Shown piece by piece: positions 1-8,945 of a stretch of DNA of 64,000 bases (the stretch's first letter is position 1; each line of letters opens with the position of its first letter). Source of the stretch: GCA-002733465 sp039969155 (GTDB lineage Bacteria > Pseudomonadota > Gammaproteobacteria > Enterobacterales > Kangiellaceae); the NCBI GenBank assembly GCA_039969155.1, contig JBDVOJ010000113.1, positions 1-64,000 on the forward strand, read 5' to 3'. The notes beneath the pieces are model-generated. The model saw nothing but the letters and a program-made list of their open reading frames with translations, was not told the origin of the DNA and made no database searches. Both the position numbers and the translations under genes were made by a program.

Positions 1-269
1 GATCACCCCGTATGAATGCTATTTTTCGCTAGGTAAAAGTGAGACAGAAAGACAGCGAAACTATAGCGAACTATTTAAAGAAGCAATTCCTGATGCTAAA
101 CTTGAAGAGATTCGTTGTGCAACAAGCCGAGCATGGGTATTAGGTGGAGAGCGGTTTGTAAACCAGATAGTTAAACAGACTGGGCAAAAGCTTCCGCTTA
201 CTGTGGGCGGTGATAGAGAATCTGTTAGTTTTAACGATATTAGATATCAGCGAATCTGACCCCGTGATC
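1..269 (+). pseudogene. C-terminal fragment of a RAYT (REP-associated tyrosine transposase), copy 1
   Basis: An open frame enters from the left edge and stops at 257-259. Its translation carries the C-terminal signature of RAYT proteins: an 'ITP.E.YFSLG' stretch, then 'ER..NY.ELF' and 'EEIR.AT...WVLG.ER'. These IS200/IS605-like HUH transposases act on REP palindromes. The catalytic HUH/Tyr part is not visible and may lie outside the window. Bases 1-269 match 2133-2401 with only nine mismatches by eye. The motif GACCCCGTGATC follows at 258-269 and again at 272-283. Copy 2 is internally deleted, so this copy is probably a relic too, but that cannot be shown here. Confidence 0.7.
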
Positions 270-454
270 TCGACCCCGTGATCCGAAAGTTTTGCTAGTT
301 TATACTTATGGAAAATCGTTGACTAATTCAGATTAACCAATAGGTCACAAATTATTACAAGCCTCAACATTATGAAATGTTGTAAAGTGATATGTTTAAC
401 GTATAAATGCGTTTGAGTATCTTATTTTTCCTGTTTTAATTTGGGCCGAAGTAA

Positions 455-1765
455 ATGAAAGAATTACTGCTTTTAGTCGTAATGACTTCCTTATCAAGTT
501 GTATACTTGCAGATTCACCGATTCAAGTCACACTAGAGAAATCTCAGGATAGTTCTTGGCAAGTTACCTATCAATCAGACAAGCCAGTAAAATACTTAAG
601 TTTTGTAAGAAACCCTAACGATGCGAGAGTCGCTCGTTGGACACCTAAAAACAAAGCTTTCCAAATTGTACGAGAAAATGATATCGAAATAATTCGAAGG
701 TTCGATAAAAAAACATTTTCAAAAATTACAATTGGGCTGCAATCTAGCTACATTCATTTACCAAAAGACTATGCACCTTTCTCTCCCTTCAGCGATGGTG
801 GAATTTTAATTTACACTGGTCGTTTTTTTGCGTGCCCCAATCAATGTAAAGAATCGTACAATCAATGGGAATTTCATGTCGTCGCCAACGAAAATGAAAA
901 TATCATTATAAATGGTCTAATCTACAAACGGAATGCAAGCTGGCTAGACCAAGACAGTGGCTCCAATATTTACGTAGGTAATCAGACGCCAATAGCTACT
1001 TCCCACGTTATTGCAGTTATAGATAAAGGATTACCAAATGAAATAAAAACATCGCTATCTTCATTTCTCCCTGAGCTGATGGATTTTTATGGACAATATT
1101 TGAATAAACCGACAACTAAACCATCATTGTTTGCTTCCTATGGGGAAAATACCGGTTCGAGTTATGGTCGACAAGGCGGAACATTTTCCAGTCAGATTTT
1201 TATGCACTGGTACGGAAGTAATCTAAATAAGCTTGTTAAACAGCCTGATTATTTACATGAAATAGTATGGTTTTTTGCTCATGAAGCGGCTCATTTTCAT
1301 CAAGATCAATTATTTGATGAACGAGACGCTTGGATTCATGAAGGCGGAGCGGAGTTTATGGCGTCTGATGCCTTAATTAAAAAGTGGCCAGAGCGTCAGC
1401 CTCTTCTAGATAAAAAATTTGGAGAAGCTCACTCCGTTTGTATCAATGGTTTGACTTCTATGAGCTTACAGCAAGCCAGTAAAAAGGGGCGATATGATCT
1501 ACATTATAGTTGTGGATTATTGATTTCAAATGCCATTCACAAGGCAGTGATGTCAAAAAACAAGACTTCAAATGGAATTTATTCCGTTCAAAAAACTTAT
1601 AAGAGATTGGTCGATGACGGAGATAAGGTTGGATTATCGACCTATTTGAAAAGTATCAAACAATACACGTCAGAACCATTTATTACTGAGATAAGAGAAC
1701 TCGTAACAAGCGTACATTTAATTGAAACGCTCGCAAATAATCCTCTTTTGGAATTTTCTAATTAG
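455..1765 (+). CDS. Predicted exported lipoprotein with an HExxH metallopeptidase motif
   Basis: 436 aa. The N terminus is hydrophobic and ends in a lipobox-like LSSC (Cys16), so either lipidation at Cys16 or ordinary cleavage near residue 19 is possible. Residues 276-280 read HEAAH and residues 293-300 read WIHEGGAE. This is the gluzincin arrangement: two zinc His plus a downstream Glu (Glu296), with Glu277 as general base. The 15-residue spacing is a little shorter than in M1 peptidases. No family name can be given from sequence alone. The N-terminal ~190 residues look like a beta-rich substrate-recognition part. The gene lies between two RAYT fragments and has no obvious operon partner. 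Export is well supported; peptidase activity is inferred from the motif. Confidence 0.75.
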   Translation: MKELLLLVVMTSLSSCILADSPIQVTLEKSQDSSWQVTYQSDKPVKYLSFVRNPNDARVARWTPKNKAFQIVRENDIEIIRRFDKKTFSKITIGLQSSYIHLPKDYAPFSPFSDGGILIYTGRFFACPNQCKESYNQWEFHVVANENENIIINGLIYKRNASWLDQDSGSNIYVGNQTPIATSHVIAVIDKGLPNEIKTSLSSFLPELMDFYGQYLNKPTTKPSLFASYGENTGSSYGRQGGTFSSQIFMHWYGSNLNKLVKQPDYLHEIVWFFAHEAAHFHQDQLFDERDAWIHEGGAEFMASDALIKKWPERQPLLDKKFGEAHSVCINGLTSMSLQQASKKGRYDLHYSCGLLISNAIHKAVMSKNKTSNGIYSVQKTYKRLVDDGDKVGLSTYLKSIKQYTSEPFITEIRELVTSVHLIETLANNPLLEFSN

Positions 1766-1992
1766 ATAGCAATTGAATATGAAAGAGAGAGAGTTATTTA
1801 TTCGTCTTTAAAAAAGTAAGAAATTTTACGTTTAAATAGGAAGGTTTATGGCATAAATATGTCTGGTACTATTTATATTGTTGTTTGAATTTCAATCGTC
1901 TGCTTTGGGCGTGGAAATCACCGAAGAAAAAAGAGTATACGTATACGGTACAGGCTCATTTTACAATATATAGTTGCTTCTCAATGCTATCG
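1766..1992. other. Gene-free stretch downstream of the metallopeptidase gene
   Basis: AT-rich sequence between the metallopeptidase stop and the left end of the RAYT-derived element. No reading frame, RNA gene or convincing terminator was recognised. Confidence 0.5.
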
Positions 1993-2401
1993 AATCAAGA
2001 GGTCAGATTCGCTGATCACTCACTTTCTCGAGAGCGAATATCTTAATCGCTTTTAAACAATCAGGCATTGTTCCTTTCTGATGAAATCTTCAAACTGTTG
2101 CTAGGATTTTATTCTAGGAAAGACGTTCAATTGATCACCCCGCATGAATACTATTTTTCGCTAGGTAAAAGTGAGACAGAAAGACAGCGAAACTATAGTG
2201 AACTATTTAAAGACGCTATTCCTGATGCTAAACTTGAAGAGATTCGTTGTGCAACAAGCCGAGCATGGGTATTAGGTGAAGAGCGGTTAGTAAACCAGAT
2301 AGTTAAACAGATTGGGCAAAAGCTTCCGCTTACTGTGGGCGGTGATAGAAAATCTGTTAGTTTTAACGATATTAGATATCAGCGAATCTGACCCCGTGAT
2401 C
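1993..2401 (+). mobile_element. RAYT-derived, internally deleted element with inverted-repeat ends
   Basis: The element is bounded by imperfect 24-bp inverted repeats at 1993-2016 and 2378-2401 (three mismatches by eye). The inner 16 bp, GGTCAGATTCGCTGAT, are perfectly inverted. The right repeat contains the stop codon of the transposase fragment. The interior holds only a C-terminal coding remnant, so the unit is non-autonomous and MITE-like. Its right end stops 19 bp before the AraC-family start codon. No clear target-site duplication was seen. Boundaries come from the inverted repeat and should be taken as approximate. Confidence 0.55.
2059..2391 (+). pseudogene. C-terminal fragment of a RAYT transposase, copy 2
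   Basis: The frame is open from about 2047 to the TGA at 2389-2391, with a possible TTG start at 2068 giving 107 aa. It holds the same RAYT C-terminal signature as copy 1 but no HUH motif and no catalytic Tyr domain. Full-length RAYTs are usually well over 150 aa, so this is a deletion remnant and is unlikely to be active. Copies 1 and 2 are in direct orientation, with the metallopeptidase gene between them. Confidence 0.7.
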
Positions 2402-2420
2402 GGGATGAGAACTAATAACT

Positions 2421-3437
2421 ATGCCAAAAATTGCTTTAGATACTATTCGCTCACTCATTAACTACTCGAGTTATCGCGGGATAGAGCGAGAAAGTCTGCT
2501 GAACCTAATCAACTTAACGGAGGCCGAACTCAGCGGTTCACAGCAGCTGGTTAGCATCAACCAATATGAACGCCTTTACGCCTACTTAGAGAAGCATTCA
2601 GAAATGGAAAATATTGGTTTCCAATTTGGTCAAGCAATCGAACCAGATCGATGGGGTTTACTAGGTTACATTGCATTCACTTCGCCAGACCTGAACACCG
2701 CTATCGAAAACCAGAAACGATACCAATCACTGGTTGGAAATCTAGGGAATCCCATCTTTGAAACCGAACAAAATTCCGTTCGGCTTAAGTGGTTGCCATC
2801 GTATCAATGTAGTCATCATACCGTTGAAGAAATTATTACCGGCTGGTTCTCTTTCGCAAAAAAGTTGAGCATTAAGCAATTCAATCCGAACAAAATTTTG
2901 TTTCGACATGCTATAACTAACGATAGTCAACAAAACTATCAAGATTACTTTGGGTGCGAGGTAGAATTTAATTGCGATTTCAATGGTATAGAAGTTCCCC
3001 GAGAATTGCTACAAACCAAACTAAATCGATACGATTTAGAGCTCAACCAATTACTTTGCCAAAAAGCGACTTTGTTATTGGATCAAATGATCGAAGCTTC
3101 GCCAGTTAAAATGATTACAGAATTCGTCATAAAATCGTTACCTTCCGGCGTTCCAGAAATAGAACTCGTTGCCAAAAATTTACATTTAAGTGTTAGAACA
3201 CTGCAAAGAAAACTCAATGACCATCAACTAACATTCAGCAGACTTGTTGCCAAAATACGTCGAGAAGTTGCGTGTAGCTATCTTATAGAAACGGATACCA
3301 AAATCGTTCAGATAGCGCAAATGTTAGGGTTTTCAGAACAAAGCGCCTTTCAACGCGCATTTAAGCGATGGACGGGCAGTTCGCCACTGCAATTTAGATT
3401 AGCAAACAAACGACTAGTTAAAAATGAACCAGATTAG
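2421..3437 (+). CDS. AraC-family transcriptional regulator
   Basis: 338 aa. The N-terminal two thirds resemble the ligand-binding/dimerisation domain of the PF12625 type found in OruR/ArgR-like AraC proteins. The C-terminal ~90 residues (about 243-330) form the double helix-turn-helix, with 'LHLSVRTLQRKL' as first recognition region and 'AQMLGFSEQSAFQRAFKRW' as the family signature. It probably controls the transporter/epimerase/cytochrome genes just downstream, in the same direction, after a 133-bp gap. The RAYT-derived element ends 19 bp before the ATG, so the original promoter has probably been displaced or replaced. No strong ribosome binding site is seen. Confidence 0.9.
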   Translation: MPKIALDTIRSLINYSSYRGIERESLLNLINLTEAELSGSQQLVSINQYERLYAYLEKHSEMENIGFQFGQAIEPDRWGLLGYIAFTSPDLNTAIENQKRYQSLVGNLGNPIFETEQNSVRLKWLPSYQCSHHTVEEIITGWFSFAKKLSIKQFNPNKILFRHAITNDSQQNYQDYFGCEVEFNCDFNGIEVPRELLQTKLNRYDLELNQLLCQKATLLLDQMIEASPVKMITEFVIKSLPSGVPEIELVAKNLHLSVRTLQRKLNDHQLTFSRLVAKIRREVACSYLIETDTKIVQIAQMLGFSEQSAFQRAFKRWTGSSPLQFRLANKRLVKNEPD

Positions 3438-3570
3438 ATCAGTCGTTGTTCATAAAGCAAGTAATGCACCTTACTCTGTGGACATAACACGCCACATCAT
3501 TGGCGTCTAAAGTCATTTTTTTATCGACAAAATAGATTAAACTGTTGGATTCTTAACATGGGATTCATCA

Positions 3571-4506
3571 ATGGAATACGGGCAAGTCTATTATGATGCT
3601 GGTAGTCAATGGGCGCTAAACTTAGTATTAGCGAGCATGATATTAAGTATCGCGCTTGATATTCATTGGCGAGATTTCAAAGCGGTTGCGAAAATGCCGA
3701 AAGCAATCTTTGCTGGTCTGATTGCTCAATTTCTCATTCTTCCAGCCGTTACTGCCGGTTTTACGCTAATACTTGATTTGCCTGCTGGGATTGAGCTCGG
3801 AATGATTTTAGTGGCCGCTTGTCCCGGCGGCGCACTGTCCAATTTTATTACCCATTTATCTGGTGGCAATGCCGCGTTGTCCATTTCAATGACTGCCATT
3901 TCAAGCGGCTTGGCACTGTTTATGATGCCGATTAACTTTATGGTTTGGGCAGAGATTAATCCTAACACTTCGCAATTGCTACAAGCCATACAAGTGGACG
4001 GTTTTTCGTTGTTTGTGAGTTTATTTTGGGTGTTAGCTATTCCGCTCGGGCTCGGACTTTTCGTGAAGGCTCAATTTGAATCAATCGCCTATAAACTTCA
4101 TCAATTGTTACGAGTAACCAGTCTGTTATCCCTATTTGTTTTTATATTTATCGCGGTTTCTAATAATTTAAGTGCATTCCTATCGAATTTTCTCTTACTC
4201 TTTTTGGTCGTACTTCTTCATAATTCTACTGCGCTAATTCTTGGATTTTGCGCGGGTAAGTTGTCTAGTCTTGGTATTAGCGATATCAAAGCAACCACCA
4301 TTGAGGTAGGTATGCAGAATTCTTCGTTGGCTATCGCTATCGTATTTACTCAGTTTAATGGTGAGCCCGGAATGGCTTTAATCAGTGCGTTTTGGGGAAC
4401 TTGGCATATCGTATCAGGATTAATGATTGCCACGGGCTTTAGGTTTTGGGTCGGACCGAATCAAGAAAAACTGAATCAAGAAAAACCAGTAGGATTGGAT
4501 GCATGA
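3571..4506 (+). CDS. Bile acid:sodium symporter (BASS/SBF) family transporter
   Basis: 311 aa, almost entirely hydrophobic, with about nine membrane spans. It carries SBF-family stretches such as 'AACPGGALSNFITHLSGG' (about residues 88-105) and 'TTIEVGMQNSSLA' (about 242-254), which correspond to the two crossover regions that bind Na+ in this fold. Such proteins move organic anions (bile acids, pantoate, pyruvate or keto acids) with Na+, so the substrate cannot be read from sequence. Its stop overlaps the next gene's start in an ATGA (4503-4506), indicating translational coupling. Confidence 0.9.
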   Translation: MEYGQVYYDAGSQWALNLVLASMILSIALDIHWRDFKAVAKMPKAIFAGLIAQFLILPAVTAGFTLILDLPAGIELGMILVAACPGGALSNFITHLSGGNAALSISMTAISSGLALFMMPINFMVWAEINPNTSQLLQAIQVDGFSLFVSLFWVLAIPLGLGLFVKAQFESIAYKLHQLLRVTSLLSLFVFIFIAVSNNLSAFLSNFLLLFLVVLLHNSTALILGFCAGKLSSLGISDIKATTIEVGMQNSSLAIAIVFTQFNGEPGMALISAFWGTWHIVSGLMIATGFRFWVGPNQEKLNQEKPVGLDA

Positions 4507-5498
4507 AAGTTTTAATCACAGGAGCGGCAGGAAGTTTAGGTCGACAACTGATAGAACGGCTTAGTAAAAATCAAACTATCGAAATCTTCGCGACGGATAT
4601 CAAAGTCGATCCGTTTTCTAACGGTCGATTTTCAAATGAAAAATTTCATTATTTTCAAGTTGACTTGACCCATTCAAAATTTAACCAATGGGTAAGAGAT
4701 GTGGAGCCGCAGGTCGTGGTACATCTCGCATCCATCTTGCAGCTCTCCCCAAAGATGACCAAAGAGAAAGCCTATGAAATCGATGTTGAGGCGACTCAAT
4801 CTTTATTACAAACTAGTGTTGAAATTGGTGTCGATAAACTCATTGTCACTAGTAGCGGTGCTGCTTACGGGTATTTCCCAGAAAATAAAAGTACTATTAC
4901 TGAACAAAGACAACCAAAAGGCAACAAAGATTATTTTTATTCGGCACATAAAGCCGAAGTTGAATCAATTTTAGCCAGTTATCGTGACAAACATCCAGCA
5001 CTGAAGCAAATTGTATTTCGCCCAGGAGCTATTCTTGGACCAGACTTTAATGGACCAATCTTAGATTTACTTAATCAAAAACTAATTGTCGGGCTTATTG
5101 GTTATCCCGGGCCTTTCAATTTTATTTGGTCGGATGATGTCGTTGATTATATTCGTGAAGGTATTTATTCAGACATTACTGGCATTTTTAATATTGCCGG
5201 TGACGGTGTGCTTACCATGGCAGAAATCGCAAGAAAACTAGGAAAATCCTATCTCGCTTTACCGGCGTCTCTCGTTCAACTAGCTCTGGCAATAGCCAAG
5301 CCACTCGGAATTACTCAATTTGGACCGGAGCAGGTTAAATTTATTAAGTATCGACCCGTTTTATCAAACCAAAAGATTAAGCGGGTCTTTCAACATCAAC
5401 CAAAATACTCAACGAGCCAGGTGCTTGAACTATTCTTATCGCGCAATCGATTTTCGCATTCAGAGTCTCAGCATTCAAATAGAGAGGAGATCAAGTGA
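4503..5498 (+). CDS. NAD(P)-dependent epimerase/dehydratase (extended SDR)
   Basis: 331 aa from the ATG at 4503, chosen because it begins directly with the Rossmann strand. A longer frame from 4446 would add a low-complexity segment lying inside the transporter gene. The nucleotide-binding motif GAAGSLG is at residues 7-13, the Ser of TSSGAAYG at about 117, and the catalytic YSAHK (Tyr146, Lys150) follows. The ATG overlaps the transporter stop and the TGA overlaps the next gene's GTG (5495-5498), so it sits in a tightly coupled operon. Substrate unknown; the family covers sugar-nucleotide epimerases and hydroxysteroid-type dehydrogenases. Confidence 0.88.
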   Translation: MKVLITGAAGSLGRQLIERLSKNQTIEIFATDIKVDPFSNGRFSNEKFHYFQVDLTHSKFNQWVRDVEPQVVVHLASILQLSPKMTKEKAYEIDVEATQSLLQTSVEIGVDKLIVTSSGAAYGYFPENKSTITEQRQPKGNKDYFYSAHKAEVESILASYRDKHPALKQIVFRPGAILGPDFNGPILDLLNQKLIVGLIGYPGPFNFIWSDDVVDYIREGIYSDITGIFNIAGDGVLTMAEIARKLGKSYLALPASLVQLALAIAKPLGITQFGPEQVKFIKYRPVLSNQKIKRVFQHQPKYSTSQVLELFLSRNRFSHSESQHSNREEIK

Positions 5499-7297
5499 AG
5501 CCTACAATTTACACCATGCTGTTATTTTTTATTATCAGCGTTCCCAATATTTGTGTTGCTGCAAAATTGCATGTTGTTGATGAAGCTGGACAACCACTTT
5601 CAAACGTCATGGTATTACAAACTCCTACCCATGGGGCCACCCTTGATTTATCCGATATGGGTTACCCGCCGGCAGGAAAAGTCAATCTTGCCAATGTTAG
5701 CTACACCAAATTTACCAATGACGAAGGTTGGGTGGAGTTTGATAGCTATTTAAATCAAAAGGTGAGGTATCGATTTCGATTACCTGACTTCTTGGATATC
5801 ACTCTTCAAGTCAGTGGGGCCGAAAGTAAAAAAGTAGTGATGAAGCCAATAACAGATCCCTTGGCCTTAGCCGAATCGAGGCCTGCAAATACTTGGTTAG
5901 CTATGCTCGATCTTGGGGGAGACCAAAAATTAAAAAAACACTATGTGATGCAATGCGGTTTTTGTCATCAGCAAGGCTCTAGTTTTTTTAGACGGCCACG
6001 AACAGAGGACAATTGGGAGGAGATTATTTATCGAATGGTGGGTTACGGCTCAAGACTACATGATGATGCGCAAGACCAACTGCCTAAATTACTGGCGGAT
6101 GAATACGCCCGGTTATTTAATAATCCAGCATTAATTCCAGAAGGAACGCCTTGGAAAAAACATATACAACAAAGCAAAATAACGGAATGGCCAATTGGCG
6201 ATTCGTTTTCTCAAATGCACGACCTATTGTACCACTCTAATGGTCTGATTTATGTTGGTGATAACTTGCAGGACCGAATGTATGAGATCAATCCAAATTC
6301 TGGCGAGTACGTTGTTTATAAACTCAAACGTGAGGAGTCAGATGAGCATGGCGGACTACTTGGCAAACGTCTAAGCTCATTTCCTAAGCATGACACATAC
6401 GCAGGAATTCATTCGTTGGCGGAATCAAAAAAAGATGGGCATATTTTTATTACGACCTCTTATCAACAAAGATTGGTTGAATTTGATCCGAAAACCAAAC
6501 AGTTTATCAATCACGAGATGGATGAAGGTTACTATCCTCATACTATTCGAATCGATCAAAAAGACAGAGTCTGGTTTACACTAGCGCTCTCCAATCAAGT
6601 AGCAATGTTTGAACGACAATCGAAAAAATTTCGACTTTTTGACTTGCCGACTAGAAGCGCTAAAGAAAGCATGACAATTTCTTCGATGGGCTCGATTTTG
6701 AGTTTGATGAATATGGGAGTTCCACTGGCAAATTGGTTCTCAATTGATGAGCAATCAACCGGTGTGCCGTTACCTTATGGTATCGATATTACGCCCAATG
6801 GCAATGTTTGGTTTGCGCGACTTCATGCTGATTCGATTGGAAAAATAGATGCTGAATCACTTGAAATAACAATGTATGACACACCTTTTATTGGTCCTCG
6901 AAGGCTGCGTTCAGATGCTCAGGGAAACCTTTGGATTGCAGCATTCCCGGAATCAATGATCGTTAAGTTTGATCCTGTCAAACAAAAATTTACCCAGTTT
7001 CCCCTTCCCGTGATTCCAGCCGGAAGTGAAACGCCCTATTCACTAAATGTTGATCGACAGCGCGACATTGTTTGGGTAAATGGAAATACGTCCGATGCTT
7101 TGTACCGATACGATATCAAGAAAAACCAATGGCAACATTTTCCGATGTCTAAGCGGGTTACATTTACCCGCGATGTTGAAATCGCACCAAATGGCGATGT
7201 CTTTACCACCAGTGCGAGTTTTCCAAGTTGGCATATTGAAGATGCTCAACCGACCCTGATTAGGTTACAAATTGATACGGATCATCGAGTCAATTAG
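5495..7297 (+). CDS. Exported cytochrome c / Vgb-like beta-propeller protein
   Basis: 600 aa from a GTG preceded by a good AGAGGAG site. A signal peptide ends near residue 23 (VAA). Residues 24-120 look like a carboxypeptidase-regulatory-type beta sandwich. A single heme c motif CGFCH occupies residues 154-158. From about 225 to the end there are repeats of the virginiamycin-B-lyase/SMP-30 propeller type ('GIDITPNGNVWFARL', 'LWIAAFPESMIVKFDP'). Joining a heme domain to this propeller suggests a periplasmic oxidoreductase or electron-transfer partner for a small organic substrate; this is inference. It is the last gene of the AraC-linked operon and overlaps tail-to-tail with the thiolase. Confidence 0.8.
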   Translation: MKPTIYTMLLFFIISVPNICVAAKLHVVDEAGQPLSNVMVLQTPTHGATLDLSDMGYPPAGKVNLANVSYTKFTNDEGWVEFDSYLNQKVRYRFRLPDFLDITLQVSGAESKKVVMKPITDPLALAESRPANTWLAMLDLGGDQKLKKHYVMQCGFCHQQGSSFFRRPRTEDNWEEIIYRMVGYGSRLHDDAQDQLPKLLADEYARLFNNPALIPEGTPWKKHIQQSKITEWPIGDSFSQMHDLLYHSNGLIYVGDNLQDRMYEINPNSGEYVVYKLKREESDEHGGLLGKRLSSFPKHDTYAGIHSLAESKKDGHIFITTSYQQRLVEFDPKTKQFINHEMDEGYYPHTIRIDQKDRVWFTLALSNQVAMFERQSKKFRLFDLPTRSAKESMTISSMGSILSLMNMGVPLANWFSIDEQSTGVPLPYGIDITPNGNVWFARLHADSIGKIDAESLEITMYDTPFIGPRRLRSDAQGNLWIAAFPESMIVKFDPVKQKFTQFPLPVIPAGSETPYSLNVDRQRDIVWVNGNTSDALYRYDIKKNQWQHFPMSKRVTFTRDVEIAPNGDVFTTSASFPSWHIEDAQPTLIRLQIDTDHRVN

Positions 7298-7308
7298 CTA
7301 TTGACTCG
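7286..7308. terminator. Hairpin spanning both convergent stop codons
   Basis: A perfect 9-bp inverted repeat, CGAGTCAAT / ATTGACTCG, with a 5-nt loop. It covers the TAG of the rightward gene (7295-7297) and the TAA of the leftward thiolase (7294-7296). There is no U-tract on either side, so it is not a textbook intrinsic terminator. It could still stop or pause transcription from both directions or stabilise both 3' ends. Confidence 0.45.
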
Positions 7309-8484
7309 TTCTATAATCAAGGCGATCCCTTGGCCACCACCAATACACATAGTGATCAATCCGAACTGGCCATCAATTCTTTCTAACTCTGCTAGCGCTT
7401 TAATGATTAAAATACTGCCAGTTGCTCCTACCGGATGACCTAGTGCTACAGCACCTCCATTGGGATTAACTTTTTCTGTTGGAAAAGCGAGAGTTTTTGA
7501 TACTGCCATTGCTTGCGCAGCAAAAGCCTCGTTAGACTCGATCACATCCATGTCGGCGATGGTCAGTTTTACCTGCTGCAATGCTGTGTTAACCGCAGGG
7601 ATCGGACCCAGTCCCATAAGGTTTGGTTTAACGCCAGCAAAAGCATAGCTGATAAAACGAGCGCGTGGTTTTAATCCTCGCGCTTCGGCTTCTAGTTGAC
7701 TAGTTAAAACCAAAGCGGCTGCTCCATCGTTAAGCCCCGAAGCATTACCTGCGGTGACAATGCCATCTTTTTTAAATGCGGGTTTAAGTCGAGCTAGACT
7801 ATCCAGATCAGTATCTTGGCGAGGATGTTCATCTTGCGAAAACATTACGCTTTCGCGGCCTCGCATAATCGGCACGTCGACAATCTGTTGATCAAAGTAA
7901 CCAGCCTTAATTGCTGCACATGCTCTACGCTGACTTTCCACAGAAAATTCATCTAACTGAATACGCTCAAAACCATATTGCTCAGCTATGTTCTCCGCAG
8001 TAATTCCCATATGCCCACTACCAAATGGGTCGCTTAAAATACCGATGGTTAGGTCTACGACTTTGCCGTCACCCATTCGTAAACCTTGTCGTGCGTTAGC
8101 CAGTAAATAGGCACCTCGGCTCATACTTTCAGTACCACCCGCCAAGGCGATTTTACTATCACCTAACATTAATAATTGCACCGCAGAAATAACTGATTGG
8201 ACCGAAGAGCCGCATAAGCGATTAACGTTAAACGCGGCAGAGCTCTCTAACATCCCTGAATTCAGTGCGATATGGCGGGCGACATAAGCGTCCTCTGGTG
8301 AGGTAGTAATGATATGGCCAAACACGGCATGGTCGATCGCTTCAGCTTCAACTTGAGAACGACTAATGGCTTCCTGGGCTGCAAAAGTACCTAGCTGTGC
8401 TGGGGATAAGGAAGACAAGCTTCCACCGAAAGATCCGATAGCGGTGCGTGCTCCGCTTAGAATAACAATGTCTGATAATTTCAT
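7294..8484 (-). CDS. Acetyl-CoA acetyltransferase (thiolase)
   Basis: 396 aa, the usual thiolase length. The acylated Cys is Cys91 in 'NRLCGSS', the His is His350 in 'GHPVGATGS', and the second Cys is Cys380 in 'CIGGGQG'. These are the full catalytic set for condensing two acetyl-CoA or cleaving 3-ketoacyl-CoA. Cytoplasmic. No beta-oxidation partner is adjacent, so a biosynthetic (acetoacetyl-CoA) or degradative role cannot be decided. It is convergent with the cytochrome/propeller gene and may or may not share its pathway. Confidence 0.93.
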   Translation of the reverse strand: MKLSDIVILSGARTAIGSFGGSLSSLSPAQLGTFAAQEAISRSQVEAEAIDHAVFGHIITTSPEDAYVARHIALNSGMLESSAAFNVNRLCGSSVQSVISAVQLLMLGDSKIALAGGTESMSRGAYLLANARQGLRMGDGKVVDLTIGILSDPFGSGHMGITAENIAEQYGFERIQLDEFSVESQRRACAAIKAGYFDQQIVDVPIMRGRESVMFSQDEHPRQDTDLDSLARLKPAFKKDGIVTAGNASGLNDGAAALVLTSQLEAEARGLKPRARFISYAFAGVKPNLMGLGPIPAVNTALQQVKLTIADMDVIESNEAFAAQAMAVSKTLAFPTEKVNPNGGAVALGHPVGATGSILIIKALAELERIDGQFGLITMCIGGGQGIALIIERVNS

Positions 8485-8945
8485 ATTAAATTCCTACTAA
8501 TTATGCTTAACGACTTCGCCTATTGTTGAACATGTACAATACTAAAAATAGTATTTCTTTGCTATTGGTGGCCAGACAATCATTTACTTCAAACTAGACA
8601 AAGTAACAAACTGACCTCAAAAATCTTAATTCAACTAGTAAGCACCGCGTCCCAGCTCCAATAAAGTGCTTACCCGCTCAATCGTCCAAATCTGGTAGCA
8701 AAACAGAACAATACTCTAGACTAAAGTTTAATCGATATTTGAGATAATTCTTGTTAGCTTGGTTATTCGTTCATTGTTAGTACGTAAGAGCGTGGCGGCA
8801 AATTTGTCGGAAGATTGATTCTTCCGTTGCAGTTTTTTTCGACTTGTAATTACTGAAACACTCAGTGAGTGCCCCTGTGTTATTGGAGTTTCATTAGAAT
8901 GAGAAATTACTATGTTAAAACCTGAAAAGCGAGCGCTTTAAGCCT
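8485..8945. other. Long intergenic region with an 8-bp inverted repeat
   Basis: About 460 bp between the divergent thiolase and small-protein genes, so it should hold both promoters. GTAAGCAC (8638-8645) and GTGCTTAC (8666-8673) form a perfect inverted repeat with a 20-nt spacer, a possible operator or RNA hairpin. No reading frame, tRNA or riboswitch was recognised. Confidence 0.4.

Noticed and set aside
8638..8673. 8-bp inverted repeat as a terminator or riboswitch
   Set aside because: The spacer is too long, no U-tract follows, and no riboswitch consensus is recognisable.
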